A stretch of 64,000 nucleotides of DNA from Paenibacillus dendritiformis. GTDB lineage: Bacteria; Bacillota; Bacilli; Paenibacillales; Paenibacillaceae. Each line of letters starts with the position of its first letter. The first letter of the stretch is position 1. Under the pieces are notes generated by a model. The model was not told the origin of the DNA. It searched no databases and saw only the letters and a program-made list of their open reading frames with translations. The position numbers and the translations under genes were made by a program. The stretch covers positions 5,332,501 to 5,396,500 of the forward strand of contig NZ_AP025344.1 of NCBI RefSeq assembly GCF_021654795.1, in the 5' to 3' direction. Below, one piece after another: positions 42,902 to 51,004 of this stretch.

Positions 42902-43885
42902 TTACCTGCTTAATTCGCCTGCCTGCCGCAGCTTCTCGGCCCGGCTCTTGGCGAAGGCCGCGCTGCCGATGACGCCACCGTCATCGATTAATTCGCCCTG
43001 GCGAATCGTGAGCCGCTCCAGATAGCCGTGATAGACGGAGCGGGACAGCGTCTCCCGCACCGGCTTCAGCAGCCGGTCGCCGGCCATGGCGCCGCCGCCG
43101 CCGATAACGATGACATCCGGGCTCAGCAGCGAGATGGAATACGACAGGCCGGTGCCGAGCACCTGGCCGGTATATTCCATAATCTCGACGGCCAGCGCAT
43201 CCCCCTCGTCATAGGCTTGCGATACATGGGCCGCGGTCAGCTCTCCCCGCTCGTAAGCGCCTCGCAGCAGGCTGTCGCGCCCCGCCTCCAGCGCTTGCTT
43301 CGCTTGGCGCACGATGCCTGTCGCCGAGACCACCGTCTCCAGGCAGCCGGTCAGCCCGCAGCCGCACGGGGTCGTCTCGCCCGGGATCGCGACATGGCCC
43401 AGCTCTCCCGCCATGAAGCCGCTTCCGTAATAGAGCTCCCCTTGCACGACAGTCGCGGCCGCCAGTCCGGTTCCGATCGTGACGCCATGCACGACGCCCG
43501 CGCCCCGGCCAGCTCCGCTCATCGCTTCGCCATAGACATACATCCGGACATCGTTGTCGATGAAGACCGGCACGCCCACCTTGGCGCTGAGGCGCCCGGA
43601 GACGTCTACATTATGCCATTTCAGATTGGAGGCGAAGATACTTACGCCGCGCTCCGGATCTATAAAACCCGGAATTCCGGCGCCGACAGCCAGAAGCCGG
43701 CTCCGATCCGCCTCGAACTGAACGAACAGCTCGTCAATCATATGAGCGATCTTGTCCAACACATGGTCGACGCCAAGCGCCGCTTCCGTAGGCTGCTTTA
43801 GCTTCCCAACCATTTCATACCGCTCATTCACCAGGCCGCACACGATATTCGTGCCGCCGACATCGATCCCTACCATATAGTGCAT
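42902..43885 (-). CDS. ROK-family sugar kinase (glucokinase-like)
   Basis: A 327-residue ROK kinase with D-V-G-G-T-N at the N-terminus (phosphate loop), catalytic-region D-N-D-V (D112), G-T-G-L-A, and an intact zinc site: H164 then C174-G-C176-G-L-T-G-C181. This contrasts with the zinc-motif-free ROK kinase at 15.1 kb. Glucokinase is the commonest activity, but the downstream KDPG aldolase makes another sugar or sugar acid possible. Spacing of 91 nt and common direction suggest an operon. Confidence 0.82.
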   Translation of the reverse strand: MHYMVGIDVGGTNIVCGLVNERYEMVGKLKQPTEAALGVDHVLDKIAHMIDELFVQFEADRSRLLAVGAGIPGFIDPERGVSIFASNLKWHNVDVSGRLSAKVGVPVFIDNDVRMYVYGEAMSGAGRGAGVVHGVTIGTGLAAATVVQGELYYGSGFMAGELGHVAIPGETTPCGCGLTGCLETVVSATGIVRQAKQALEAGRDSLLRGAYERGELTAAHVSQAYDEGDALAVEIMEYTGQVLGTGLSYSISLLSPDVIVIGGGGAMAGDRLLKPVRETLSRSVYHGYLERLTIRQGELIDDGGVIGSAAFAKSRAEKLRQAGELSR

Positions 43886-44168
43886 GCTGGTTTCCTGCCC
43901 TTCCCTCTAGTCGATAGCTATGTTTGATTCGTATTATAGCACGAGATGCGCCGATCTTTTGCGTGAAAAAATCACCGGATTACAAATTTCCCGCAAACGA
44001 AAGAAAACGAAAACCTGTGCGGCGGGCCGCCCTCCGAACGCGAAAATAACATCTGGGGCGGTCTTCAACAGCGCCGCCTCGGCGAACTTCTGCAATTTCG
44101 CCTCAAAATCGCCTTAATCTTGCAACCATTATGGAAGACGCGGGAACGGCAAATCGTTATAATGATAC
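43886..44168. other. Gene-free intergenic stretch
   Basis: A divergent promoter region. A minus-strand TATAAT (43937-43932) probably belongs to the ROK kinase promoter and a plus-strand TATAAT (44158-44163) to the small membrane protein. Nothing else was recognised. Confidence 0.45.
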
Positions 44169-44184
44169 TGTGATGTATATCACT
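44169..44184. promoter_or_regulatory. Fnr/CRP-type palindrome
   Basis: TGTGATGTATATCACT fits the Fnr consensus TGTGA-N6-TCACA. It lies immediately after a TATAAT (44158-44163), so a bound regulator would cover the transcription start and repress, unless a second promoter downstream is used. Confidence 0.5.
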
Positions 44185-44203
44185 ACATAAGGAAGGCGAA
44201 CAT

Positions 44204-44260
44204 TTGGTGATAGATGTACAAGACGCAGGAGCAACGCTCAACCATCGGTCCAAGAGGTGA
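44204..44260 (+). CDS. Possible 18-residue upstream ORF
   Basis: TTG 44204 follows GGAAGG and opens a short frame (MVIDVQDAGATLNHRSKR) whose TGA (44258-44260) lies inside the ribosome-binding region of the next gene. This could couple translation. It may be chance. Confidence 0.25.
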   Translation: MVIDVQDAGATLNHRSKR

Positions 44261-44266
44261 TTATTC

Positions 44267-44476
44267 ATGACATATGTCGATATCAGTTCCATAAGCCCGC
44301 AGATGTTCGTGACGGTGCTGTTTTTTCTGCTTATCGTGTGTCCGCTCGTCAGTCTGGGAATCGTCCGTCTCTTCCAGCAGCGCGTGAAGATCGGCATCAC
44401 ATACATTGCATCCGCTATCGTCTCCTACATCGTCTTTCTCATCGCTGCCGAATTCGTGAACAAGACATGGGGATGA
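44267..44476 (+). CDS. Small membrane protein with two helices
   Basis: A 69-residue protein, MTYVDISSISP at the start, behind AGAGGTGATT. Two hydrophobic helices (about 13-33 and 44-62) are joined by a short basic loop (F-Q-Q-R-V-K). No family recognised. The gene has an Fnr-type palindrome upstream and a strong terminator downstream, which argues that it is a real, separately regulated gene. Confidence 0.65.
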   Translation: MTYVDISSISPQMFVTVLFFLLIVCPLVSLGIVRLFQQRVKIGITYIASAIVSYIVFLIAAEFVNKTWG

Positions 44477-44503
44477 CGCGCACCCGGCCACCCTATTTTT
44501 TCG

Positions 44504-44535
44504 AAGCATCCTTGCCGACAAGGATGCTTTTTTTG
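44504..44535 (+). terminator. Terminator of the small membrane protein gene
   Basis: AGCATCCTT (44505-44513) pairs with AAGGATGCT (44520-44528), followed by a run of T. Confidence 0.9.
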
Positions 44536-44653
44536 ATCCAAGCGTCCCGCTTCCGGACATGTTGCAGCAGCTTGCCGCGGCGGCAAAAAAGCCCCCGCCG
44601 CCAATTCCGCCGCCTGATGGGCGGAGAAAAAGCGATGAGGGCCATGCATGATG

Positions 44654-45388
44654 TCATTCGCTGCCGTCGTTCTCGATTGGCGGAATTTCCAACTCAGGAT
44701 CGACAGAGTCGTTATCCTCCTTCGGCGGGGCCGGCTTTTTCACTTGCAAGCCTGCCTTTTCGTAGAAATCCGATTTGAGCGTATTGAACTGCGTCGTGTA
44801 ATCGTTGAACTGCTTCTTCAATTCTTCGACCTGGCGGTAGGCTTCATTCCGTTCCGCGACCGCCTTATTGATGGACTTCAGCTTCGTATCCTCCGACTTC
44901 AGCTGGTCGTACAGCGACTGCTCATGTTGAATCCACTTCTCATAGCTCTCGAAAAGCGACTTGAACGTGTCGTACCGCTTCACGTAGGCTTGATAGGCGT
45001 CTTCCGCCGGCTTCTTCAGCTCCTCTTCCTTCAGATTCGCGATGATGCCGTCCATCTCGCCAATCTGCTCGCGCGCCTCGTCCAGCTGCGCCTTCATCTG
45101 CTCCAGCACCTGCTTGCGTTCGGCGAGCGCCTGATTCGTATTGTCGATCAGCGTCTGCACATTGCGGTTGTCCTGCTTGCCCTGATTAATAATCGAAATG
45201 TATTGCTTCTCATCCTTATCTTCAAGGGTTTTCAGCGAGCTCATCGCAGCCGGCACGTTCACTTCCGTGGACGAAGCCTTCTCGAACCGGTCGAAAATTT
45301 GCGTCGTCGGGGATGCGCCGCATCCCGACACCGCTACGGCGATGGACAATAACGCCGCCGCTGCGCCCCATATTCTCAATCCTGCCAC
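44654..45388 (-). CDS. YkyA-family cell-wall lipoprotein
   Basis: A 244-residue lipoprotein. The signal peptide ends A-V-S-G-C, lipidated Cys23. The mature part is almost entirely coiled-coil helix (about 40-215), with E-R-K-Q-V-L-E-Q-M-K and R-N-E-A-Y-R-Q-V-E-E-L-K-K-Q-F, then a proline/acid-rich tail. This matches the putative cell-wall binding lipoprotein family of B. subtilis YkyA; function is not established. It lies 23 nt downstream of the polysaccharide deacetylase gene in the same direction, so both may act at the wall. Confidence 0.8.
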   Translation of the reverse strand: MAGLRIWGAAAALLSIAVAVSGCGASPTTQIFDRFEKASSTEVNVPAAMSSLKTLEDKDEKQYISIINQGKQDNRNVQTLIDNTNQALAERKQVLEQMKAQLDEAREQIGEMDGIIANLKEEELKKPAEDAYQAYVKRYDTFKSLFESYEKWIQHEQSLYDQLKSEDTKLKSINKAVAERNEAYRQVEELKKQFNDYTTQFNTLKSDFYEKAGLQVKKPAPPKEDNDSVDPELEIPPIENDGSE

Positions 45389-45411
45389 TCTTCGTACCTC
45401 CCTAGTTCCTG

Positions 45412-46269
45412 CTACAGACGCTTGTCATGGTGAAAATTGCATACAAAGTGAGCGTTCGGATCATAGACCTCGAACTCGTACCCCTTGCTCTGGATATACT
45501 CGATGATCGACGGCAAGGCTTCCAGCGTCTGCTGGCGATCATGCATCAGGATGACCTCCACGTCCTCCGTCAGTCCTGCCTTGACCTGCTCCAGGATCCG
45601 GTTCGGCTGGCCGATATATTGCCAGTCGAGGGAATCAAGCGTCCAGTCCCACATTTTGAATCCGGCCTGCGCGATATCGCCGCGGAATGCTTCCCCAATC
45701 TGCGGAGCGCTTCCGTAAGGAGCGCGGATAAGCGTCGGCGTCACGCCGGTCAGATCGTTGACGATGCCCTGCGCTTCCTGGAATTCCTTGATGAAATTGT
45801 CTGAACCGCCGCTCTTGTACAGCTTATTGTAGTCATGCGACATGCTGTGAAGGCCAGGATAATGGCCGTCTTCCACGATCCGCTTCACCGCGTCGGGATA
45901 GGTTCTCATATTGTCGCCAAGCATGAAGAACGTTGCCTTGATACCGTGTTGGTCCAGCAGATCCAGCATGTCGTTCGAATACTTGCTTGGACCGTCATCG
46001 AATGTAAGATAGGCGACTTTGCGGGTCATGCCATTATACTCCTTCGGCACTTCCTTCTCGACCGCTGCCGAGGCGAAGGCGGCGACTTCCGTGACAACCA
46101 GTTCGCTGCTGGTCGCGGATGCCGTTCCGGTTCCTATCAAACTCTTAGCGACCGAGTATGCGCCATAGCAAATGCCCACAACGAGCAGCAATAATACGGT
46201 CCGTCCGATCCATCTTTTCTTGCTCTTCCGCTTCCGTGTGCTTCTCGCCATCACATTTCGATTATTCAT
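45412..46269 (-). CDS. Polysaccharide (peptidoglycan-type) deacetylase
   Basis: A 285-residue protein from ATG 46269 (MNNRNVMARS), anchored by one helix (about 21-45). The NodB domain has motif 1 T-F-D-D-G-P-S (D91, D92), motif 2 H-S-M-S-H-D (H141, H145), motif 3 R-A-P-Y-G-S, motif 4 D-W-T-L-D-S-L-D-W and motif 5 I-L-M-H-D. These coordinate a metal and remove N-acetyl groups from cell-wall glycan. GTGGAGAAAGAGC lies ahead of the start; the longer upstream frame to 46548 contains no support. It is followed by the ykyA-type gene. Confidence 0.88.
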   Translation of the reverse strand: MNNRNVMARSTRKRKSKKRWIGRTVLLLLVVGICYGAYSVAKSLIGTGTASATSSELVVTEVAAFASAAVEKEVPKEYNGMTRKVAYLTFDDGPSKYSNDMLDLLDQHGIKATFFMLGDNMRTYPDAVKRIVEDGHYPGLHSMSHDYNKLYKSGGSDNFIKEFQEAQGIVNDLTGVTPTLIRAPYGSAPQIGEAFRGDIAQAGFKMWDWTLDSLDWQYIGQPNRILEQVKAGLTEDVEVILMHDRQQTLEALPSIIEYIQSKGYEFEVYDPNAHFVCNFHHDKRL

Positions 46270-46718
46270 GCTCTTTCTCCACTTCCTTCTCCTTCTTTCG
46301 ACACTACTATAATACAAGTCTAGCATTTTGACATTACAGAAACATGACAAAAAGGGAAAATAAGCAGAATTAATATAAACAATGTTGTTACCATTCCATA
46401 GAAAAAATATGGTAGGAATCGAGAATTCGAGCGGATAGGAGACGAGGAAATAAATATGATGAGATCTGCTGACACTGCTGGAGCGGGGAAGGATAGCGCT
46501 GAGGAATCCGCTTCCGGGACGAGATCTGCCCGTTTCTGATGTCTGCATTCGCTTGGCGGGCAGCCTATCCTGCGCCTGTGCGCCAGGGCAGGGGCTTGCA
46601 ACGCCTGCGCGTTAGGAGTAGGGCGCTCCCTCAGTGCGGCGTCGGCCGCATTCACGGCCGCCCCAACTATTTATATGGGCGTCATGCCCCAAATATGACC
46701 CGGGAACGAATTGAGGGC
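46270..46718. other. Gene-free stretch upstream of the deacetylase
   Basis: The part near 46.3-46.5 kb is AT-rich promoter-like DNA; 46.54-46.70 kb is GC-rich with several short inverted repeats. No convincing protein gene. Two plus-strand terminators follow, which hints at an unrecognised transcript. Confidence 0.4.
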
Positions 46719-46763
46719 AAACTCCCGCGAAATGCTGCAACCGCGGGAGTTCTTTACGTTTTT
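46719..46763 (+). terminator. Orphan plus-strand terminator
   Basis: ACTCCCGCG (46721-46729) pairs with CGCGGGAGT (46742-46750), then TCTTTACGTTTTTT. No plus-strand gene lies upstream. Confidence 0.65.
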
Positions 46764-46801
46764 TATCCATATTTACAAAAATGAAAGGGAACGTAGGAGA
46801 C

Positions 46802-46840
46802 GTGCGACCGGTCTTCCAGAGCCAGGTCGCCATTTTTTTT
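46802..46840 (+). terminator. Second orphan plus-strand terminator
   Basis: GCGACC (46804-46809) pairs with GGTCGC (46825-46830), followed by CATTTTTTTT. Again no upstream plus-strand gene is evident. Confidence 0.6.
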
Positions 46841-46966
46841 GCGGTACATGGCAGCAAAGCCAAAGCATCGCCTGCGCAGACTAGGAAAACATAGTTGCAG
46901 ACGAGAAAAGCATGATAGGCGCGGCACGCCAATGACGGTGATGGCCGAACATGCTCTGGTGCAGCT

Positions 46967-47064
46967 CTTGCCTTCAGCCTCTAACACATTATTTTCTAGT
47001 ATAAGTCTCTTTGATGACTCTTCCCCATCAAATCAAAGTTGCCAGTCCAATACTCTATGTTCTC
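46967..47064. repeat. Diverged repeat flanking the AT-rich island, left copy
   Basis: CTTGCCTTCAGCCTCTAACA and the following TTATTTTCTAGT...GACTCT align with 49797-49849. CAGTCCAATACTCTATGTTC (47043 onward) is a third partial match. Confidence 0.4.
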
Positions 47065-47159
47065 CATACATTAGGGAATTGGTTGTTCGCATTTCATTTC
47101 TGATTTGATTCTTAAATTTTATTCAGATGAATCAATTTCATAAATCGAAAGTCTTGCTA

Positions 47160-48660
47160 TGACTGGGTTTTTAAGGTACAGAAAAAGGAGTACCTCCCCA
47201 AATCTCGAATAAGTAAAGTATCCACACAATACCCAAAGAGATGAGGCGAACTCCCTATGCCCTATATTCGACATGAGAGCTTATTTACCCTGCAAGAGCT
47301 TTATGAGATGGAACAAAAAGATCGTTTTCGTGAGATTTTTTCTACAATCGACATCACTCCGATCTTGCGTTTGGTCAGGAAAACATCTTTTTATGGTGCC
47401 CCCATTGAAGTGAATTATAGGGCGATGGTCTATTCCTTGATTGTTAGAATCGTTGAACGTATTCCTACGATTAAAGATTTAATAAAGAGACTTCAACATG
47501 ACATCTTATTCCGCATGGATTGTGGCTTTATGCTTTCAGAAGCGATTCCTTCGGCCTCTTCCTATTCCCGGTTGGTGCGCAAGATGAGCCAAAGCCATGC
47601 ACTGGAGGACATGCAAGAGCAGTTACTCGAACAAGCCATGGCAGAAGGATTCATTACAGACGATACGGTTGCAATCGATGCGACCCATATCGAAGCTCGG
47701 GATCAGGCACCTGCGAAGCAAGAAAAGGAAAAACCTGAGCCAAAAAAGCGTGGGCGAAAAACAAAAGCCGAACGTGAAGCTTGGCTCAAACAAAAGCAAG
47801 AAGAAGAGGAACAAAAACCAATCTTCGAAAAAGAAATTGCCGCTCAATTAAATGAATCATTCCATGTTTTGCGAGATCAAATGCCTCTTGATCCGCAGTG
47901 GGGAGTCAAGAAAAATAGTGATGGAAAAAATGTCTTTTGGTATGGCTATAAAGGTCATCTTGCCATTGGAACGCAGAGTCAGTATATCCTCGGAGCCTTG
48001 CTCTCTTCCGGAAGCTTGAATGACGGTAAAGCGGCCATTCCACTCCTAAAAGGGGTTGCTTCACAGCATCCGAATTTCAGTTTCAAGTACGCAACCATGG
48101 ATGCTGGATACGATTATGAACCTATATACAAGCAAGTTCGAGAAGCAGAGGCACATGCTGTAATTGCGTATAACCGTCGCCGAGAACCAGAACACGACGG
48201 ATTTGACGAACACTTCGCCCCAACCTGTGTAAGGGAGCATTCTTATCGTTATGACAGCTACGATTCAAAATATGGAACACTCAAATATGTTCGACCGAAA
48301 GAATGCGAAAGCTGTCCATTGGCGCATGATTCACTTTGCCAGAAAGTCTATAAAATGAAGATAACAACTGATCTTAGAAAATATACCGCCCCGGCCAGAG
48401 GCTCAAAGCATTGGAAAGAAATCGCTAAGAGACGTTCTGCAGTCGAAAGAGTGAATGCTTACTTGAAGGAATTCTTCCAATTGAACAATGTGAGACACCG
48501 AACGGGTCAAAAAGCTAAGGTTCATTTTAACTTGGTTACTTTGGTTTACAATTGTATAAAATTAGCATGTGATCGTTTAAATCGTCAATTCCAAGAGCAA
48601 GCTGCATAATTTTCAAAAAAGGAAATACTTTAAGATTATGTTAAGTTAATCTTATTTGTT
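47160..48660 (+). mobile_element. IS1182-family insertion sequence, ends not resolved
   Basis: One transposase gene with AT-rich flanks. I could not find matching terminal inverted repeats or a target duplication, so both limits are approximate. A hairpin (AAGATTA with TAATCTT, 48632-48653) near the right side may be a terminator or part of an end. Base composition differs sharply from the surrounding GC-rich chromosome. Confidence 0.6.
47257..48609 (+). CDS. IS1182-family transposase
   Basis: A 450-residue DDE transposase beginning MPYIRHESLFTLQELYEM. The N-terminal half carries the helical region typical of IS1182/IS4-like enzymes (Y-S-L-I-V-R-I-V-E-R-I-P-T-I-K-D-L). First catalytic Asp lies in D-D-T-V-A-I-D-A-T-H, the second in K-Y-A-T-M-D-A-G-Y-D, and the Glu in R-R-S-A-V-E-R-V-N-A-Y. 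A lysine/glutamate-rich insertion (about 150-195) follows the first Asp, and a C-x2-C...C pair (E-C-E-S-C-P-L-A-H) precedes the last block. The frame is intact, so the element may be active. Confidence 0.9.
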   Translation: MPYIRHESLFTLQELYEMEQKDRFREIFSTIDITPILRLVRKTSFYGAPIEVNYRAMVYSLIVRIVERIPTIKDLIKRLQHDILFRMDCGFMLSEAIPSASSYSRLVRKMSQSHALEDMQEQLLEQAMAEGFITDDTVAIDATHIEARDQAPAKQEKEKPEPKKRGRKTKAEREAWLKQKQEEEEQKPIFEKEIAAQLNESFHVLRDQMPLDPQWGVKKNSDGKNVFWYGYKGHLAIGTQSQYILGALLSSGSLNDGKAAIPLLKGVASQHPNFSFKYATMDAGYDYEPIYKQVREAEAHAVIAYNRRREPEHDGFDEHFAPTCVREHSYRYDSYDSKYGTLKYVRPKECESCPLAHDSLCQKVYKMKITTDLRKYTAPARGSKHWKEIAKRRSAVERVNAYLKEFFQLNNVRHRTGQKAKVHFNLVTLVYNCIKLACDRLNRQFQEQAA

Positions 48661-48713
48661 TCAATGTTATCATAAAAATAGAACTTTTGAATTCGTACAT
48701 AGGAGGAAATGAA

Positions 48714-49679
48714 TTGAATTTAAAAAAAGCAATTCTAGCATCTATGATCGTATCCAGTATGTTAGTGGCCGTGACAGGCCCAATTCCTGCAGGAGTCGAG
48801 GCTGCGCAAGAGCAGAAGCAAACGAATAGTAAGAAGGTTCAAATCGACAAAACGATGGCCGCCAAGCTGCAAAAAGCGATAAAGCAGTTTGCGGGGAAAG
48901 AGATCAAGCTGCAGGATGCTGCCGAGTTATTAAGCGGTTCAGATGCGAAGGTTACATCGGTAGATGGTAAGTACATTGTCTACTTTAATGATAAAGAAGG
49001 AGTAGAGTCGATAGACGGACCGCTTCCACTCGATAAAATCAGCAAAGAGACTCAGGACAAGGTTCTGAAAGCGCTGAAAAAGGCATACGCAAAGAAAACA
49101 TACGTCCTTGATAAAGAAGCGGTTCTGATGCAAACTTATGATGGAAAAAAAGAGAAACTAAAAGATTTTATTTCATATAAGCTGACAGGGAAAGACTTTG
49201 AGGCAGTATGGAGGAGTGGAGCAGGTTTTGTGAGTGAGGTTACCATAAAGCTTGCCAAGGAGGATCTTGATTCGAAATGGCTGGAAACGGCAGCAAAAGC
49301 GATAAAAACGGCTTTCGATCATGATTTGAATGTAAGAGAGGCGTTTCTTGTTGCTAGCGGGGACCATTATTATATGTTGTCGCTTGAGGATAACGCTGTA
49401 TCACTTATGATGGATGCAAAAAAGGCAAAGATTGTGAACGTATTTCATAATACAAGAAAAAAAGTAACGACAGACCAAAAGATTACGGCAAAAGATGCAA
49501 AGGAAGTGGTCGCTCCGCTTGCCAAGGAATTATACAATATCGATATTGCGGGATATGAAGTGAAATGGGACAACGCAACGAAAGATTACCGTTTCGTTAC
49601 AGGCAAAGAAACGATAGTGAGAGCAGCATTGGATGCTGATAAGAACGCAGTGTATATTATATCAGATGGCTCAGAATGA
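48714..49679 (+). CDS. Secreted protein of unknown function
   Basis: A 321-residue protein from TTG 48714 (MNLKKAILASM), preceded by AGGAGGAAATG. A typical signal peptide (to about A31, V-E-A-A) is followed by a lysine/alanine-rich mature part. Repeating modules of about 80 residues can be seen, each with a strand-turn pattern such as V-T-S-V-D-G-K-Y-I-V-Y-F and E-V-K-W-D-N-A-T-K-D-Y-R-F-V, loosely like PepSY-type folds. Base composition is AT-rich like the adjacent IS and unlike the rest of the window, suggesting acquisition. I do not recognise a family. Confidence 0.75.
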   Translation: MNLKKAILASMIVSSMLVAVTGPIPAGVEAAQEQKQTNSKKVQIDKTMAAKLQKAIKQFAGKEIKLQDAAELLSGSDAKVTSVDGKYIVYFNDKEGVESIDGPLPLDKISKETQDKVLKALKKAYAKKTYVLDKEAVLMQTYDGKKEKLKDFISYKLTGKDFEAVWRSGAGFVSEVTIKLAKEDLDSKWLETAAKAIKTAFDHDLNVREAFLVASGDHYYMLSLEDNAVSLMMDAKKAKIVNVFHNTRKKVTTDQKITAKDAKEVVAPLAKELYNIDIAGYEVKWDNATKDYRFVTGKETIVRAALDADKNAVYIISDGSE

Positions 49680-49751
49680 TTGGTGCGCCAATGTTCTCGG
49701 TCTAAAAATACAGGCTCAAATGCATGTACAAATTATAATTTTTGCCCAAAT

Positions 49752-49785
49752 GGCTCGGGGGTCGCACTTCCCGAGCTATTCGTTT
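49752..49785 (+). terminator. Possible terminator of the secreted-protein gene
   Basis: GCTCGGG and CCCGAGC form a stem with an 11-nt loop about 75 nt after the stop. The following T content is low. Confidence 0.4.
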
Positions 49786-49796
49786 GTCAACGGACT

Positions 49797-49849
49797 CTTG
49801 TGTCAGTCTAATACTATATTTTCTGGTTCAAATCTATTTATGGACTCTA
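49797..49849. repeat. Diverged repeat flanking the AT-rich island, right copy
   Basis: CTTGTGTCAGTCTAATACTA and the following TATTTTCTGGTTC...GACTCT align with 46967-47021. The pair brackets the IS and the secreted-protein gene. Confidence 0.4.
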
Positions 49850-50317
49850 GCGGTGGCTTAGTCTAAAACTTATTTCTCAAAGACTGACGATTTATCATGT
49901 TAGAAAATCGCGCTACATCAACAGTTCCCGTCTGCAACTTTATTTTATTTGTACATTGACCCTCGTAAGTTCTCCCATCCCATACCATGCTTCTCTTTTA
50001 TTTCAGCAAAACCTCGCTCTCTCGCCCTATTGTTTCTTTCTTCTGCGCATAATTCCGTTTGTTTTTTCGATATGGCGAAGGTGATCCGCCTCTTCAACCT
50101 ATTCAGCCCACACCTAGCGACTAATGCGCTTTCCTGCATCTATACTCTCTTTACTTTGGCCCCGGAACAGACAAGCTTTACAGGCTGCCGGGTTCGAGCG
50201 ATACATTTTAATAACCGTCACGGTGGCTGCTCTGCAAATACGGATTGATCATCCTCAGCGCGCTGGATGGATGGAACGACAACTCGTCGGCCGATGGCTT
50301 TTTCATTTGCTCCATTG
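49850..50317. other. Gene-free stretch, AT-rich then balanced
   Basis: No gene with a ribosome-binding site. The right half merges into the 42-bp repeat. Confidence 0.4.
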
Positions 50318-50569
50318 AAGCTGCGGTACCACCCTCCACTCTAGTCGTTTGGTCCGCCAAAGCTGCAGTATCTCCCTCCACTCTAGTTATTTGCCCTGCC
50401 AAAGCTGCAGTATCCCCCTCCACTCTAGTTATTTGCTCTGCCAAAGCTGCAGTATCCCCCGCTCCTGTATTCATCTACTCCATCAAAGCTGCAACAACTC
50501 TCGCTCCTGTATTCATCTACTCCACCAAAGCTGCAACAACTCTCGCACCTACGGTCATCTTTCTCCACC
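50318..50569. repeat. 42-bp tandem repeat, six copies
   Basis: AAGCTGC recurs exactly every 42 bp (50318, 50360, 50402, 50444, 50486, 50528). The consensus unit starts AAGCTGCAGTATCCCCCTCC. The last units differ in the second half. The period equals that of the unrelated repeat at 13.67 kb. On the minus strand part of it reads as a 14-residue unit (ITRVEGDTAALAEQ). Confidence 0.85.
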
Positions 50570-50571
50570 GA

Positions 50572-50757
50572 TGCTGCAAAAATGCAGCAATTTCATTGAA
50601 GACGAGGTGGTGAAAATAGGATTACTGCAAAATTACAACAATTCCCCTACGGTAAGGCGCAGATAGCGTTCAAAACGGCGAAATGATGCCGTTTTGCAGG
50701 ATTTTCTCGGAATTTAGCCTCTGGAGGCTAAAAATGCTGCGCCTGTGCAGCATTTTT
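50572..50757. repeat. TGCA-centred palindromes related to those at 13.3 kb
   Basis: TGCTGCAAAAATGCAGCA (50572 onward), AGGATTACTGCAAAATTAC, CCGTTTTGCAGGATTTTC and AAAAATGCTGCGCCTGTGCA with GCATTTTT (to 50757). Core words TGCAGGATTTT and TGCAGCAAT are shared with the 13.31-13.50 kb array. Confidence 0.7.
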
Positions 50758-50767
50758 CATTGGCATG

Positions 50768-50873
50768 CCAGCTTGCTTCATCTTCGGGCCAGCTTGCTCC
50801 ATGGGCATACCAGCTTGCTTCTTCCGCGGGCCAGGTTGCTTCACTCAGGGAACAGCTTGCTCCCCAACCTAAC
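50768..50873. repeat. 21-bp tandem repeat, five copies
   Basis: CCAGCTTGCTTC-type units start every 21 bp (CAGCTTGC or CAGGTTGC at 50769, 50790, 50811, 50832, 50853). The period is half of the neighbouring 42-bp repeat. Confidence 0.85.
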
Positions 50874-50910
50874 CGAACCGGACCTCCTTTCCCAGCCCCG
50901 GGTATCATAA

Positions 50911-50944
50911 GAAAAAGACTATCGACAGGACTTGGTCGATAGTC
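50911..50944 (-). terminator. Terminator of the D-2-hydroxyacid dehydrogenase gene
   Basis: GACTATCGAC (50917-50926) pairs with GTCGATAGTC (50935-50944). On the minus strand TTTTTC follows. Confidence 0.85.
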
Positions 50945-51004
50945 TGCACCCGGGAACGAATCCCGGGTCAATCTTGGTAAGCGCCGTTATCTGTCCGCCA
51001 TCCG

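Noticed and set aside
43990..44015. cre-like site in AAAGAAAACGAAAACC
   Set aside because: Only the left half matches the cre consensus; too weak to report.
47110..48700. Exact ends and target duplication of the IS1182-type element
   Set aside because: No convincing inverted ends could be matched by eye on both sides, so only approximate limits are given.
50208..50474. Minus-strand 88-codon frame with repeated TRVEGDTAALA units
   Set aside because: It looks coiled-coil-like but has no ribosome-binding site and is only the 42-bp repeat read in one frame. Kept as a possibility for proteomics, not as a gene.
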